Positions 7,767-16,648 are shown, numbered from the stretch's first letter. The stretch: DNA of 20,270 nucleotides from Parcubacteria group bacterium (GCA_002724975.1 PBQF01000091.1:1-20270); one strand, 5' to 3'. Made by a program: numbers and translations. The notes: generated by a model from the sequence alone, not told the origin.

Positions 7767-9014
7767 ATGTATTTTAATTTAAATCTAAATATTCAAATTA
7801 TATTAATTTCTATTTTACCATTTTGCCTGATTGCCGGACCCGCTCCTACAGATATAGCTGTATCGTTAACAGGTATTTTGTTTATAATTTATTCAATTAA
7901 ATATAAACGTAAAATAAATTTTTTTAATAAGTTCGTATTATTGTTTGTAATCTTTTATTTTTATATTGTTTTAAGATCATTATTTTCTGAAAATTTTCTT
8001 TTATCTTTTGAGAGCTCTTTATTTTATTTTAGGTATTTATTTTTTATTTTATCAATTGATTTAGTTGTTTCAAAAAATTCAAAAATATACAACTATTTAT
8101 TTATTTCATTATCTGCGTCATTTTTGATTCTTATATTTGATGGTTTTTTTCAATATTTCACAGGCTACAATATTCTTGGTTTTGAATATGACGGAGTCAG
8201 GGTGAGCAGCTTATTTTTAGATGAGAAAATTTTGGGTAGCTATTTATCAAGGTTAACACCGGTATTTTTAGGATTAGCTATTTTATTGTATGGTGATTCT
8301 AAGCATAAAATTATTATATCTTTAATTTTAGTTTTGTTGATAGATGTTTTAGTTATTTTATCAGGTGAAAGAAGTTCAATATTTTATGTATTTTTATCAA
8401 CTTTTTTAATAACTGCTTTAATTAGTAAATGGAAATTTTATAGATTAATGGCTTTTATAATTTCATTGATTGTAGCAACATTAATTTTTACTATTGATGA
8501 AAAAGTTAAAGAGAGGGTTATTTACAAAACATTAAAACAGACAAATATTTTAAGTGATAAAATTAATGCTTTTTCAATTCAACATCAAGTTATATATTCC
8601 TCTGCCTTAAAAATTTATAAAGATTACCCTCTATTTGGTATAGGTCCAAAACTTTTTAGAGAAAAATGCAAAGAAGTTAAATATAATACATACACTATTG
8701 AAGATGGCAGTGTTGACGGCTGTCAATCACATCCCCATAATTCATATATACAATTATTAGTTGAGACTGGCATCTTTGGTTTTGCATTTGTTTTTATGTT
8801 CTTTCTGTATGTAAATTACTTGTTTATTAAGCATTTTTTAAATATGATAATTAAAAAAAAAAATTTAATACCAGATCATCAAATTTGCTTTTATGCAGCA
8901 ATTTATATTAGTTTGTGGCCATTAGCTCCTACAGGAAGTTTTTTTAATAATTGGTTGGGGGCAATATATTTTTTACCTTTAGGGCTGATATTAAATAAAT
9001 TTGTAAAATTGTAA
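7767..9014 (+). CDS. O-antigen ligase / Wzy polymerase family membrane protein
   Basis: This 415-residue, strongly hydrophobic protein has about 10-12 membrane segments. It carries the two signatures of the Wzy_C/O-antigen ligase family: SGERSS (199-204) in a membrane-associated loop, and a large periplasmic loop with PLFGIGP and HPHNSYIQLLVETG (from 322). These enzymes polymerise lipid-linked repeat units or transfer the finished chain to lipid A core. Sequence alone does not separate the two roles. Its position directly after a Wzz-like gene (start immediately follows the stop) favours a role in Wzy-dependent assembly. No Wzx flippase is in the window. Confidence 0.87.
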   Translation: MYFNLNLNIQIILISILPFCLIAGPAPTDIAVSLTGILFIIYSIKYKRKINFFNKFVLLFVIFYFYIVLRSLFSENFLLSFESSLFYFRYLFFILSIDLVVSKNSKIYNYLFISLSASFLILIFDGFFQYFTGYNILGFEYDGVRVSSLFLDEKILGSYLSRLTPVFLGLAILLYGDSKHKIIISLILVLLIDVLVILSGERSSIFYVFLSTFLITALISKWKFYRLMAFIISLIVATLIFTIDEKVKERVIYKTLKQTNILSDKINAFSIQHQVIYSSALKIYKDYPLFGIGPKLFREKCKEVKYNTYTIEDGSVDGCQSHPHNSYIQLLVETGIFGFAFVFMFFLYVNYLFIKHFLNMIIKKKNLIPDHQICFYAAIYISLWPLAPTGSFFNNWLGAIYFLPLGLILNKFVKL

Positions 9015-9119
9015 AAAAAAAAATATATACAGGAATATTAAATTTTTACTGGCTTATTGAGTAATTTATTGAAGATTTTAATATTATAGCATGGAAAGTA
9101 ATTTAAACTATTATTATTT

Positions 9120-9212
9120 ATGAAAAATTATGTAGATATATTCAACTTAAAAGGCGAGAACTTAAATCATATGGTCAAAATTTTGGTTGATGGCGGCTGT
9201 TCGTTAATATAG
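9120..9212 (+). other. Short unidentified frame in the gap before legB
   Basis: The 224 bp between the O-antigen ligase-type gene and legB contains a 30-codon frame from ATG at 9120, with sequence including LKGENLNHMVKILVDGG. I do not recognise it, and it could be the leftover of a gene or chance. A second frame in the same stretch (RRELKSYGQNFG, stop, WRLFVNIETF) is equally unassignable. No terminator or promoter is evident. Confidence 0.2.
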
Positions 9213-9238
9213 AAACATTCAAATTTAGATAAAACACT

Positions 9239-10219
9239 TTGAGTAAAAAAAAAATATTAGTTACAGGGGCATTTGGCTTTATAGGGTCAAATTTAGTAGA
9301 ATATTTAGTTGAAAACAATTATCAGGTTTTAGCTTTTGATAGATACAATAGTGATAGTAGTTATGGCTATCTAGAAAATTCAAAATATTTTAATGATATT
9401 GAATTTATATTGGGGGATATTAGAGATTATGACTCCGTAAATAAAGCTCTAAAAAACTGTTCAATTTGCATACATTTAGCTGCTTTGATTGGAATACCTT
9501 ACTCTTATATATCTCCTATCGCATATTTAAAAACAAATTTAGAAGGGACATATAATGTTCTAGAATCAATAAAAAATTTAAATACTGAACAAGTCATAAT
9601 TACTTCCACCTCTGAGGTATATGGGACTGCCCAAAGTATTCCAATAGATGAGAAGCATAGACTTAATGCTCAATCTCCATATGCAGCAAGTAAAATATCA
9701 GCAGATCATTTAGGCTTGAGTTATTATAATTCATTTGATATTCCATTAAAGATCATTCGTCCTTTTAATACCTACGGCCCTAGACAATCTGCTAGAGCTA
9801 TAATTCCAACTATAATATTGCAATGTTTAAACGCAGATAATGAGTTGAAATTAGGCAATTTACATGTTCAAAGGGATTTTACTTACGTGTTAGATCTATG
9901 TGATGCATATTTAAAAGCAATTAAATGTAATGAATTGTACGGTGAAATTTTTAATGTTGGTAGTAATCAAATGATAAATTTAAATAGACTAATTGAAATT
10001 ATATTTTCTAAAATAAATATAAGAAAAAAAATATTATCTGATAACGCTAGGATAAGAAAAAAAGAAAGTGAAGTTGAGAGATTGCAAGCGGATAACTCAA
10101 AATTTGTAAAATTTACAGAGTGGTCTCCAAAAATATCTTTAGATGAAGGTATAGAAAAAACAATTAAGTGGATCAAAGAAAATCATCATAGGTTTAATAA
10201 GAACATATATTATGTCTAA
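9239..10219 (+). CDS. legB: NAD-dependent 4,6-dehydratase LegB (NDP-GlcNAc 4,6-dehydratase)
   Basis: This 326-residue extended-SDR enzyme is very close to the LegB pattern. It has the cofactor loop GAFGFIG (10-16), HLAALIGIPYSYISP, and TSTSEVYGTAQ with catalytic S125 and E126. Y148 and K152 lie in SPYAASK, followed by RPFNTYGPRQSARAIIPTII and QRDFTYVLD. LegB catalyses the first dedicated step of legionaminic acid synthesis, making the 4-keto-6-deoxy sugar from a nucleotide-linked GlcNAc. The start is a TTG giving MSKKKILVTG. The gene is about the expected length and opens the nonulosonate cluster. It overlaps the next gene by 8 bp. Confidence 0.93.
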   Translation: MSKKKILVTGAFGFIGSNLVEYLVENNYQVLAFDRYNSDSSYGYLENSKYFNDIEFILGDIRDYDSVNKALKNCSICIHLAALIGIPYSYISPIAYLKTNLEGTYNVLESIKNLNTEQVIITSTSEVYGTAQSIPIDEKHRLNAQSPYAASKISADHLGLSYYNSFDIPLKIIRPFNTYGPRQSARAIIPTIILQCLNADNELKLGNLHVQRDFTYVLDLCDAYLKAIKCNELYGEIFNVGSNQMINLNRLIEIIFSKINIRKKILSDNARIRKKESEVERLQADNSKFVKFTEWSPKISLDEGIEKTIKWIKENHHRFNKNIYYV

Positions 10220-11153
10220 AATAAACTTAGGTGTTATTGGCCTTGGACATATATTTAATGAGCATTACAAAGTTATCTTAAAAATTAAAGAATTTAATAT
10301 TAGTGGTGTTTTTACTAAAACAAATAAAAATTCATTTAAATTTGCAAGAAAAAATAAATCTGTAAAAGTTTATAAAACTATTGATGAAATGATGAGGGAT
10401 AATCGTATACAAGCAGTTATTGTATTAGTTAGTCCAGACGAATCATTCAATGTTATAAAGAAAATAATTCCTTATAGAAAAATTTTTTTTACTGAAAAAC
10501 CAGTTGGCTTAAACTTTAAACAAGCAAAAGAACTTTTACGTTTAGCTAATAAATATAAAACTCTTAATATGGTAGGTTATAATAGGAGATTTTATTCAGT
10601 GTTTGAAAAAGGAATAGAGCATATTAAGAAAAAGGGAGAACTGTATGGCATTCTAATCGAAGGTCACGAACGTTTTTGGAAAATAAAAAAAAGAAAAACC
10701 GGAAAATTGTTATATAATTGGATATATGCAAACTCCACTCATACAATTGATTTACTAAGATATTTTGGCGGAGAATTTGATAAAATTTTTTCCATAAAAA
10801 ATTCAATATATAATATAAATGGCGACCAATTTTCAATGATTTTAAAATCGAAAAAAAAAATAATAGCCACTTATGTATCTAATTGGTATTCTCCTGGAGG
10901 CTGGTCCGTAAAACTTTTTGGTGATAGAATTTCAGCTGTTTTTGACCCTCTTGAAAAAGGATATCTAATAGATCATCGTTTTAACAAAACAATAATTCAG
11001 CCATCAAAAAATGATACAGAATTTAAGCCAGGTTTTTATAAACAATTAATTTTTTTTAAAAAATTAATTTTAGATAAAAAATTGCATTGGCCAGCACAAG
11101 ATATAAAAGAAACATTTGAAACTGTAAAGATAACCAAAAAAATTTTATCTTAA
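10212..11153 (+). CDS. Gfo/Idh/MocA family oxidoreductase
   Basis: This 313-residue protein has an N-terminal Rossmann domain (GVIGLGHIFNEHY, G7-H13) and the family's TEKPVGLNF motif (E95-K96-P97). GYNRRF and a putative catalytic HTIDLLRYFGGEF follow in the C-terminal sugar-binding domain. Family members oxidise or reduce sugars and nucleotide sugars with NAD(P). It is inserted between legB and legC and translationally overlaps legB. This suggests it acts on the legionaminic pathway or modifies the glycan that carries it, but no step of the known pathway requires it here. A second Gfo/Idh protein lies at the end of the cluster and is only distantly similar. Confidence 0.85.
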   Translation: MSKINLGVIGLGHIFNEHYKVILKIKEFNISGVFTKTNKNSFKFARKNKSVKVYKTIDEMMRDNRIQAVIVLVSPDESFNVIKKIIPYRKIFFTEKPVGLNFKQAKELLRLANKYKTLNMVGYNRRFYSVFEKGIEHIKKKGELYGILIEGHERFWKIKKRKTGKLLYNWIYANSTHTIDLLRYFGGEFDKIFSIKNSIYNINGDQFSMILKSKKKIIATYVSNWYSPGGWSVKLFGDRISAVFDPLEKGYLIDHRFNKTIIQPSKNDTEFKPGFYKQLIFFKKLILDKKLHWPAQDIKETFETVKITKKILS

Positions 11154-11225
11154 ATTATAGTTAATGTTTTTAATTAAAAAAATATAATTATAGTATTTTA
11201 CAATCAAAAAACTTATATAAATTAA

Positions 11226-12404
11226 ATGATATATTTACACGAACCATTTATTGATAAGTCAGATTTAAAAAAAGTAATTGAATGCGTCAAATCCGGGTGG
11301 GTTTCAAGTGCTGGACCTATGATATCAAAATTTGAAAAAAAATTGTCAAATTATACAGGTTCAAAATATGTTGTTGCATGCTCAAACGGAACATCTGCCT
11401 TACACCTATCTCTAAAACTTTTAAATATTGATAAAAATGACGAGGTTCTAGTCCCGTCATTAACTTTTATTGCTGCAGTAAATTCAATAATCTATAATGA
11501 ATTATCACCTTTTTTTATAGATATTGATAAGTATTATACAATTGATAATCAAAAGCTTTTAAGCTTTTTAAAAAATAAAACAAAAAAAACAAAATACAAA
11601 AATAAAAATTGCTTAACTAACATTAAAACTGGAAAAAGAATCAGAGCTTTAGTTCTAGTTCATACTTTTGGAAATGCTGCTAATATTGAGCCAATATATG
11701 ATTTTTGTAAAAAAAATAATATTTTCATAGTTGAAGATGCTGCTGAAAGTTTAGGTACATTTTATAATAATGGCAAATTCAAAAACAAACATACTGGAAC
11801 TATTGGAATCATAGGTTGTTTATCTTTTAATGGCAACAAAATTATTACCACCGGAGGTGGAGGCGCCATATTAACTAATTATATTTCAATCGCTGAGAAG
11901 GCTCGTTATTATATTAATCAATCTAAAGATGACGATATTTTTCATATACATAATGAGATAGGTTATAATTATAAATTAAATAACATCCAGGCCTCACTTG
12001 GAATTTCCCAATTAAATAACATAAACAAAATTTTAAAAATAAAAAAAAATATCCACTTAAATTATAAAGATTTTTTTATAAATATTTCCAATCTAAATAT
12101 TTCATCTACACCTGGATTTTGCAATAGTAATAATTGGTTAAATATATTAGAAGTTAATAAAAAAATTAATAAAAAGAATTTAAAAAAATTGATCTTAAAA
12201 CTTTATAGGTGTGGGATTCAAACTAGACCTCTATGGTACCCTAATCACTTACAAAAACCATTTTTAAAATATGGAAGTGATAATATTAATTATCTGAACA
12301 ACGTATATACTAATAGACTTTGTTTGCCTAGTAGTCCTATTTTAACAGTTAAACAAATAAAATTTATTAGTTCAAATATATGCAAATATATTTCTAATAT
12401 TTAA
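11226..12404 (+). CDS. legC: PLP-dependent aminotransferase LegC
   Basis: This 392-residue DegT/DnrJ/EryC1/StrS-type aminotransferase carries the LegC features SGWVSSAGPMISKFE, TGSKYVVACSNGTSALHL and VPSLTFIAAVNSI. The cofactor-binding EDAAESLG has D171, and the Schiff-base lysine is K205 in SFNGNKIITTGGGG. LegC aminates C4 of the keto sugar made by LegB. The region between the substrate loop and RIRALVLVHTFGNAA is longer than in generic sugar aminotransferases, as in other LegC proteins. The start ATG lies 72 bp after the preceding gene. The stop overlaps a short frame by one base (TAATG). Confidence 0.93.
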   Translation: MIYLHEPFIDKSDLKKVIECVKSGWVSSAGPMISKFEKKLSNYTGSKYVVACSNGTSALHLSLKLLNIDKNDEVLVPSLTFIAAVNSIIYNELSPFFIDIDKYYTIDNQKLLSFLKNKTKKTKYKNKNCLTNIKTGKRIRALVLVHTFGNAANIEPIYDFCKKNNIFIVEDAAESLGTFYNNGKFKNKHTGTIGIIGCLSFNGNKIITTGGGGAILTNYISIAEKARYYINQSKDDDIFHIHNEIGYNYKLNNIQASLGISQLNNINKILKIKKNIHLNYKDFFINISNLNISSTPGFCNSNNWLNILEVNKKINKKNLKKLILKLYRCGIQTRPLWYPNHLQKPFLKYGSDNINYLNNVYTNRLCLPSSPILTVKQIKFISSNICKYISNI

Positions 12405-12505
12405 TGTTAAAAAAAATTAAATTCAATAATTTTAAAGAAATATTGTTTGCAAAAGATGATGGTGATATAGATCATCCAACTAGATGTAATTTAAATATAA
12501 ATTAA
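12404..12505 (+). other. Short frame between legC and legI, possibly a gene stub
   Basis: A 33-codon frame (MLKKIKFNNFKEILF, then DDGDIDHPTRCNLNIN) begins in a TAATG overlap with the legC stop, typical of a coupled gene start. It is too short for a known enzyme. The position is one where a LegH-type GNAT acetyltransferase could sit, and the start is vaguely compatible with the beginning of such a protein. I cannot confirm this, and it may be a stub of a truncated gene or a chance frame. Confidence 0.3.
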
Positions 12506-12514
12506 TTTTATAAA

Positions 12515-13525
12515 ATGAAAAATAATAAAACAATTATAATAGCTGAGGCAGGAGTTAATCATAATGGAAAATTAAGCTTAGCTAAAAAATTAGTTGATGA
12601 AGTTAAAAATGTTGGAGCTGATTTCATTAAATTTCAGTTTTTCAAAACTGAAAATATAATTTTAAAAAAAACTAAACTAACTCAATATCAAAAAAAAAAC
12701 ATAAGTAATAATAATATTGATCAATATAAGTTGTTGAAAAAATTAGAGTTAAGTGAAAGTAAAATTTCCGAATTGATAAATTATGCTAATAAAAAAAAAA
12801 TTAAAATTTTTTTTTCAGTATTCGATATAGAAAGTATTAACTTCATTAAAAGTTTTAAAATAAATCTTTTTAAAATACCTTCAGGTGAAATAAATAATTT
12901 GCCTTATCTTACAGCTATGGGAAAATTGAAATCTAAACTAATATTATCAACCGGTATGGCAAATATTGAAGAAATAGACTTAGCTATCAAAACATTAATT
13001 AAATCCGGGACACCAAAAAAAAATATAATTGTAATGCATTGTAATACAGAATATCCATCACCGATAGAAGATATCAATATGAGATCTATGTTAACTATAA
13101 AAAATAAATTTAAAGTAGAAATAGGATATTCTGATCATTCTAATTCAGATGAAGTTCCTATTGTAGCTGTATCATTAGGTGCAAAGGTTATTGAAAAACA
13201 CTTTACTATTAGTAAAAAATTGAATGGTCCAGATCATAAGACAAGTTTAGATCCAAAACAATTTAAAAAAATGGCACAAAATATTAGAAACACAGAGTCT
13301 ATATTAGGATCATATTTAAAAAAACCATCTAAAAGTGAGTTAAAAAATATTAAAATAGTTAGAAAATCTATAGTTGCTTTAAAGGATATAAAAAAGGGAG
13401 AAGTTTTTTCCTCATCTAATCTAACTGTAAAACGACCGGGCACAGGAATATCTCCAATCTATTGGGATAGATATATTGGTAAAGTTTCAAGAAAAAATTT
13501 TAAGAAAGATTCGTTAATCAACTAA
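12515..13525 (+). CDS. legI: N,N'-diacetyllegionaminate synthase (NeuB family)
   Basis: This 336-residue protein starts with the NeuB signature IIIAEAGVNHNG and IKFQFFKTENI. It has LSTGMANIEEID, HCNTEYPSP, IGYSDHS and the metal-site VIEKHFT (H229), then GPDHKTSLDP. A C-terminal SAF (antifreeze-like) domain spans about residues 280-336 and ends GISPIYWDRYIGK. The GISP(M/I)YWD ending is typical of legionaminate synthases in contrast to N-acetylneuraminate synthases. The enzyme condenses the six-carbon diacetamido sugar with phosphoenolpyruvate to form the nine-carbon acid. The next gene begins immediately after its stop. Confidence 0.92.
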   Translation: MKNNKTIIIAEAGVNHNGKLSLAKKLVDEVKNVGADFIKFQFFKTENIILKKTKLTQYQKKNISNNNIDQYKLLKKLELSESKISELINYANKKKIKIFFSVFDIESINFIKSFKINLFKIPSGEINNLPYLTAMGKLKSKLILSTGMANIEEIDLAIKTLIKSGTPKKNIIVMHCNTEYPSPIEDINMRSMLTIKNKFKVEIGYSDHSNSDEVPIVAVSLGAKVIEKHFTISKKLNGPDHKTSLDPKQFKKMAQNIRNTESILGSYLKKPSKSELKNIKIVRKSIVALKDIKKGEVFSSSNLTVKRPGTGISPIYWDRYIGKVSRKNFKKDSLIN

Positions 13526-14686
13526 ATGCAAAAAAAAAATATATGTGTAATTACAGGAAGTAGAGCTGAGTACGGACTTTTAAGAAATCTATGCATAGCC
13601 ATTAAAAAAGACAGTAAATTAAATTTACAGATAATTGTTACCGGAGCTCATTTATCTGAAGAACATGGTTTAACTATTAAGGAAATAAATAATGATAAAT
13701 TCAAAATTAATAAAAAAATCGAAATATTGATTTCAAGTGACACTAACTCAGCGATGATAAAATCTACAGGAATAGCTCTTATTAATTTTGCAGATGCTAT
13801 TAAAGAATTAAAACCATCTTTAGTAGTATTATTGGGAGATAGGTATGAAATATTATCAGCTGCAATCGCTTCATATTTTTTAAAAATTCCTATAGCACAT
13901 ATTCATGGTGGGGAATCAACAGCTGGAGCTATTGATGAAGGGATACGCCATTCAATAACTAAAATGAGCTGGTTACATTTTGTTGCTACAGAAAATTACA
14001 AGAGAAGAGTCATACAGCTTGGAGAAGATCCAAAGAGAGTTTTTAATGTAGGAAGTTTAGGAATAGAAAAAATTAATAATTGCAAACTAATTAATAAAAC
14101 CAAACTCGAAAACATCCTTGATATAAAATTTAAAAAAAAGAATCTTTTGGTAACTTTCCATCCAGAGACATTGGATCATATGAACTCTTCTAATTCATTA
14201 AAAGAAATTCTAAATTCTCTTGCAATGTTAAATGATACATTGATTATATTTACCTACCCCAATGCAGATGCAGGAAATATAGAAATTAAAAAATTAATTA
14301 GAAAATTTTTATCTAACCATCCTAACAATACAAGATTATTTTCTTCTTTAGGAAGTTTGATTTTTTTAAGTATTTTGAAAATAGTTGATGGCATAATAGG
14401 CAATTCATCAAGTGGGATTATTGAAGCACCAAGTTTAAATACAGGAACAATTAATATTGGCAACAGGCAGCAGGGAAGAGATATGGCAGAAAGCATAATT
14501 AATTGTAAACCAATGAAAAATGAAATTATAAAATCTTTAAATTTATTGTTTAGTAAAAAATATGTAAATTCTTTAAATTCTGTTATAAATCCATATGAAA
14601 AAAATTACACTATAAAAAAAAATTTGAATAAAGTAAAAAATATAAATTTGCCAAAAAATCTTAATAAAAAATTTTTTAATTTATGA
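13526..14686 (+). CDS. legG: NDP-N,N'-diacetylbacillosamine 2-epimerase (hydrolysing), LegG/NeuC family
   Basis: This 386-residue protein has the two-domain fold of hydrolysing UDP-GlcNAc 2-epimerases. The N-terminus is VITGSRAEYGLLR (G11-G17), followed by LLGDRYE (104-108), IAHIHGGESTAGAIDEGIRH (H125, H127) and NVGSLGIEKI. The C-terminal donor-binding region has GNSSSGIIEAPSL and NIGNRQQGRDMAESI. LegG removes the nucleotide and inverts C2, giving 2,4-diacetamido-2,4,6-trideoxymannose for LegI. It lies between legI and a PtmE-type gene, as in Campylobacter. It overlaps the next gene by 4 bp (ATGA). Confidence 0.93.
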   Translation: MQKKNICVITGSRAEYGLLRNLCIAIKKDSKLNLQIIVTGAHLSEEHGLTIKEINNDKFKINKKIEILISSDTNSAMIKSTGIALINFADAIKELKPSLVVLLGDRYEILSAAIASYFLKIPIAHIHGGESTAGAIDEGIRHSITKMSWLHFVATENYKRRVIQLGEDPKRVFNVGSLGIEKINNCKLINKTKLENILDIKFKKKNLLVTFHPETLDHMNSSNSLKEILNSLAMLNDTLIIFTYPNADAGNIEIKKLIRKFLSNHPNNTRLFSSLGSLIFLSILKIVDGIIGNSSSGIIEAPSLNTGTINIGNRQQGRDMAESIINCKPMKNEIIKSLNLLFSKKYVNSLNSVINPYEKNYTIKKNLNKVKNINLPKNLNKKFFNL

Positions 14687-15333
14687 AAAATACAATTGCA
14701 AAAACTGATATTTCCATAAAACAGGCACTAAAATTATTAAACAAATCTGGAAGAAAATGTTTAGTAATTGTTAATAATAATAAAAAATTAATTGGCACCC
14801 TTAGTGACGGTGATATAAGAAAAGCGATTGTTTTAGGTGTAGATATAAATTCAAAAATTATTAGAATTTTTCAGAAAAAACCTAGTTTTCTTGTTTATGG
14901 TGAGTTTACTAACCAACAAGCAAAAAAAATGTTTCTAAAGCAGAAATTCGATCTTATTCCAGTAATTGATTCTAAAAAGAATGTTGTTGAAATTTTACAT
15001 TGGGATGAAATTTTTTATAATAATAAAAAAAATGCAATTAAAAAAATCAATATTCCAGTTATAATTATGGCTGGTGGACAAGGAACAAGACTACAGCCTT
15101 TTTCAGAAATTTTGCCCAAACCTCTCATACCCATTAATGGTAAAACTATACTTGAGAGAATAATAGAAAAATTTCATATACAAGGTTTTCAAAACTTTAA
15201 TTTTATAATTAATTATAAAAGCTTGATATTAAAGGCATATATTCAAGAAATTAAAGAAAAGTTTTCAATTAATTTTTTTGAAGAAAAAAAAAACTTTAGG
15301 AACAATAGGTGGCATTCTTTTAGCAAAGAATAA
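14683..15333 (+). CDS. PtmE-like CBS-domain sugar nucleotidyltransferase, N-terminal piece (frameshifted)
   Basis: The 216 residues hold two CBS domains (about 5-115, with KLIGTLSDGDIRKA and FDLIPVID). The beginning of an NTP_transferase domain follows: VIIMAGGQGTRLQPFSEILP with K146 in PKPLIPI. PtmE of Campylobacter, with the same layout, makes GDP-glucosamine-type donors for legionaminic acid. The frame breaks in an A10 run at 15284-15293: after FFEEK the frame reads unrelated residues to a stop at 15333. The expected KTLGTIGG continues in the +1 frame. Removing one A would rejoin the halves into a normal protein of about 349 residues. A sequencing error, a real mutation, or slippage at the A run are all possible. 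Confidence 0.85.
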   Translation: MKNTIAKTDISIKQALKLLNKSGRKCLVIVNNNKKLIGTLSDGDIRKAIVLGVDINSKIIRIFQKKPSFLVYGEFTNQQAKKMFLKQKFDLIPVIDSKKNVVEILHWDEIFYNNKKNAIKKINIPVIIMAGGQGTRLQPFSEILPKPLIPINGKTILERIIEKFHIQGFQNFNFIINYKSLILKAYIQEIKEKFSINFFEEKKNFRNNRWHSFSKE

Positions 15334-15733
15334 AATTCTTAATAATTTTTTTGTTTCAAACTGTGATGTGATTATAAATGCAGACTATTTAGATTTACTC
15401 GATTTTCATAAAAAAAAATCAAATGATATTACCTTAGTAGCTAGTACTAAAGAATATATTATACCATATGGTAATTGCAAAATAGATAAGAAAGGAAACT
15501 TGACAAAAATAATAGAAAAACCGAAATATGATTTTTTAATTAACTCTGGTTTATATGTTTTTAATAAACGAGTTATGAAATTAATACCACCAAATAAATA
15601 TTTTGATTTTACTCACCTTGTTGAGATTGCAAAAAAAAATAAATATAAGATTGGTGTTTATCCGATTTATGAAGATTCTTGGATTGATGTTGGTCAATGG
15701 TCAGAATATAAAAAATCATTTGAGAGATTTTGA
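15278..15733 (+). CDS. PtmE-like sugar nucleotidyltransferase, C-terminal piece (frameshifted)
   Basis: This is the remainder of the nucleotidyltransferase begun at 14683, in the +1 frame. It carries KTLGTIGGILLAKN, FFVSNCDVIINADY with the metal-binding D, KIIEKPKYDFLINSGLYVF and SWIDVGQWSEYKKS. These are all standard features of NTP_transferase enzymes (GlmU/RmlA/HddC type). A TTG near 15278 exists but has no support as an independent start, so this part is probably expressed only if the A10 run is corrected by slippage or is one base shorter in the real genome. The next gene starts immediately after the stop. Confidence 0.82.
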   Translation: MKKKKTLGTIGGILLAKNKILNNFFVSNCDVIINADYLDLLDFHKKKSNDITLVASTKEYIIPYGNCKIDKKGNLTKIIEKPKYDFLINSGLYVFNKRVMKLIPPNKYFDFTHLVEIAKKNKYKIGVYPIYEDSWIDVGQWSEYKKSFERF

Positions 15734-16642
15734 TTGATTAATAAAATTTTAATCATTGGTTATGGATCTATAGCAAAAAAACATCTTATTTCTCTTAAAA
15801 GAATAAATAAATTCAATAAAATTTTTATCTATTCTAGAAGAAACATTGAATATAAAAATGCCATCAATTCTTTTGATAAAATAATCGATATTGATCCTGA
15901 TTATTTTGTAATAGCTACTGAAACTTCTTCACATTTCAAATTTTTGAATTTTATAGTCAGAAATTTTCAAAAAAAAATTATTTTAGTAGAAAAACCTTTA
16001 TTTAAAAATTTTCAAAAATTAAATATTAATAATAACAAAGTTTTTGTTGGTTATAATTTAAGAATGCATCCAATTTTGCAATATTTAAATAAGAATATTC
16101 GAAAACAAAAAATATGGTATGTTGATGTAAAATGTGATTCTTATTTACCAGCCTGGAGAAAAAATACCAATTATGTGAATACATCCAGTGCTAAGAAATC
16201 ATTAGGAGGAGGTGTGTTATTAGATTTAAGTCATGAACTAGACTACTTAACTTGGATATTTGGTAGATTAACTCCTAAATTTGTAAAAAATTTAAAAATA
16301 TCTAATTTAAAAGTTACATCAGATGATTTCTTATTACTATATGCAGTAAATAAAGATAAAATTCATTTTAATGTTAGTCTTAATTATTTTTCAAAAATTG
16401 AGATGAGACAAATTTCTATTAAAGGAGAGAATATAAATATTTTAGCGGATTTAATTAATAATAAAATCGAAATCATAAATAAAAGCCAAAAAATAATTAA
16501 CAAATATAAAAAATTTAATATTTACGACACATACTTTGAGCTTCATAAATCTATTTTAAGTGGAAAAGTTAAAAAATTATGCGATTATTATCAAGGTGTT
16601 CAAATTATGAAACTAATCAAAGAAATTAAATCTTTAAATTAA
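15734..16642 (+). CDS. Gfo/Idh/MocA family oxidoreductase, PtmF-like position
   Basis: This 302-residue protein starts with TTG directly after the PtmE-like gene and has the Rossmann motif IIGYGSIAKKHL (G9-G11). EKP (86-88), VGYNLRMHP and GGGVLLDLSHELDYLTWIFG follow, all typical of this family. In Campylobacter jejuni the gene after ptmE in the legionaminic cluster is ptmF; I recall it as an oxidoreductase of this kind, so this protein may be its counterpart. The substrate is not certain. It is followed by a broken legF start, again matching the Campylobacter order. Confidence 0.83.
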   Translation: MINKILIIGYGSIAKKHLISLKRINKFNKIFIYSRRNIEYKNAINSFDKIIDIDPDYFVIATETSSHFKFLNFIVRNFQKKIILVEKPLFKNFQKLNINNNKVFVGYNLRMHPILQYLNKNIRKQKIWYVDVKCDSYLPAWRKNTNYVNTSSAKKSLGGGVLLDLSHELDYLTWIFGRLTPKFVKNLKISNLKVTSDDFLLLYAVNKDKIHFNVSLNYFSKIEMRQISIKGENINILADLINNKIEIINKSQKIINKYKKFNIYDTYFELHKSILSGKVKKLCDYYQGVQIMKLIKEIKSLN

Positions 16643-16648
16643 TTCTTT

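Noticed and set aside
11160..11225. Palindrome TTTTTAATTAAAAA and repeated AATTATAG before legC as a terminator or operator
   Set aside because: The palindrome consists only of A and T with no stable stem or T tail in the right place, so it is consistent with base composition.
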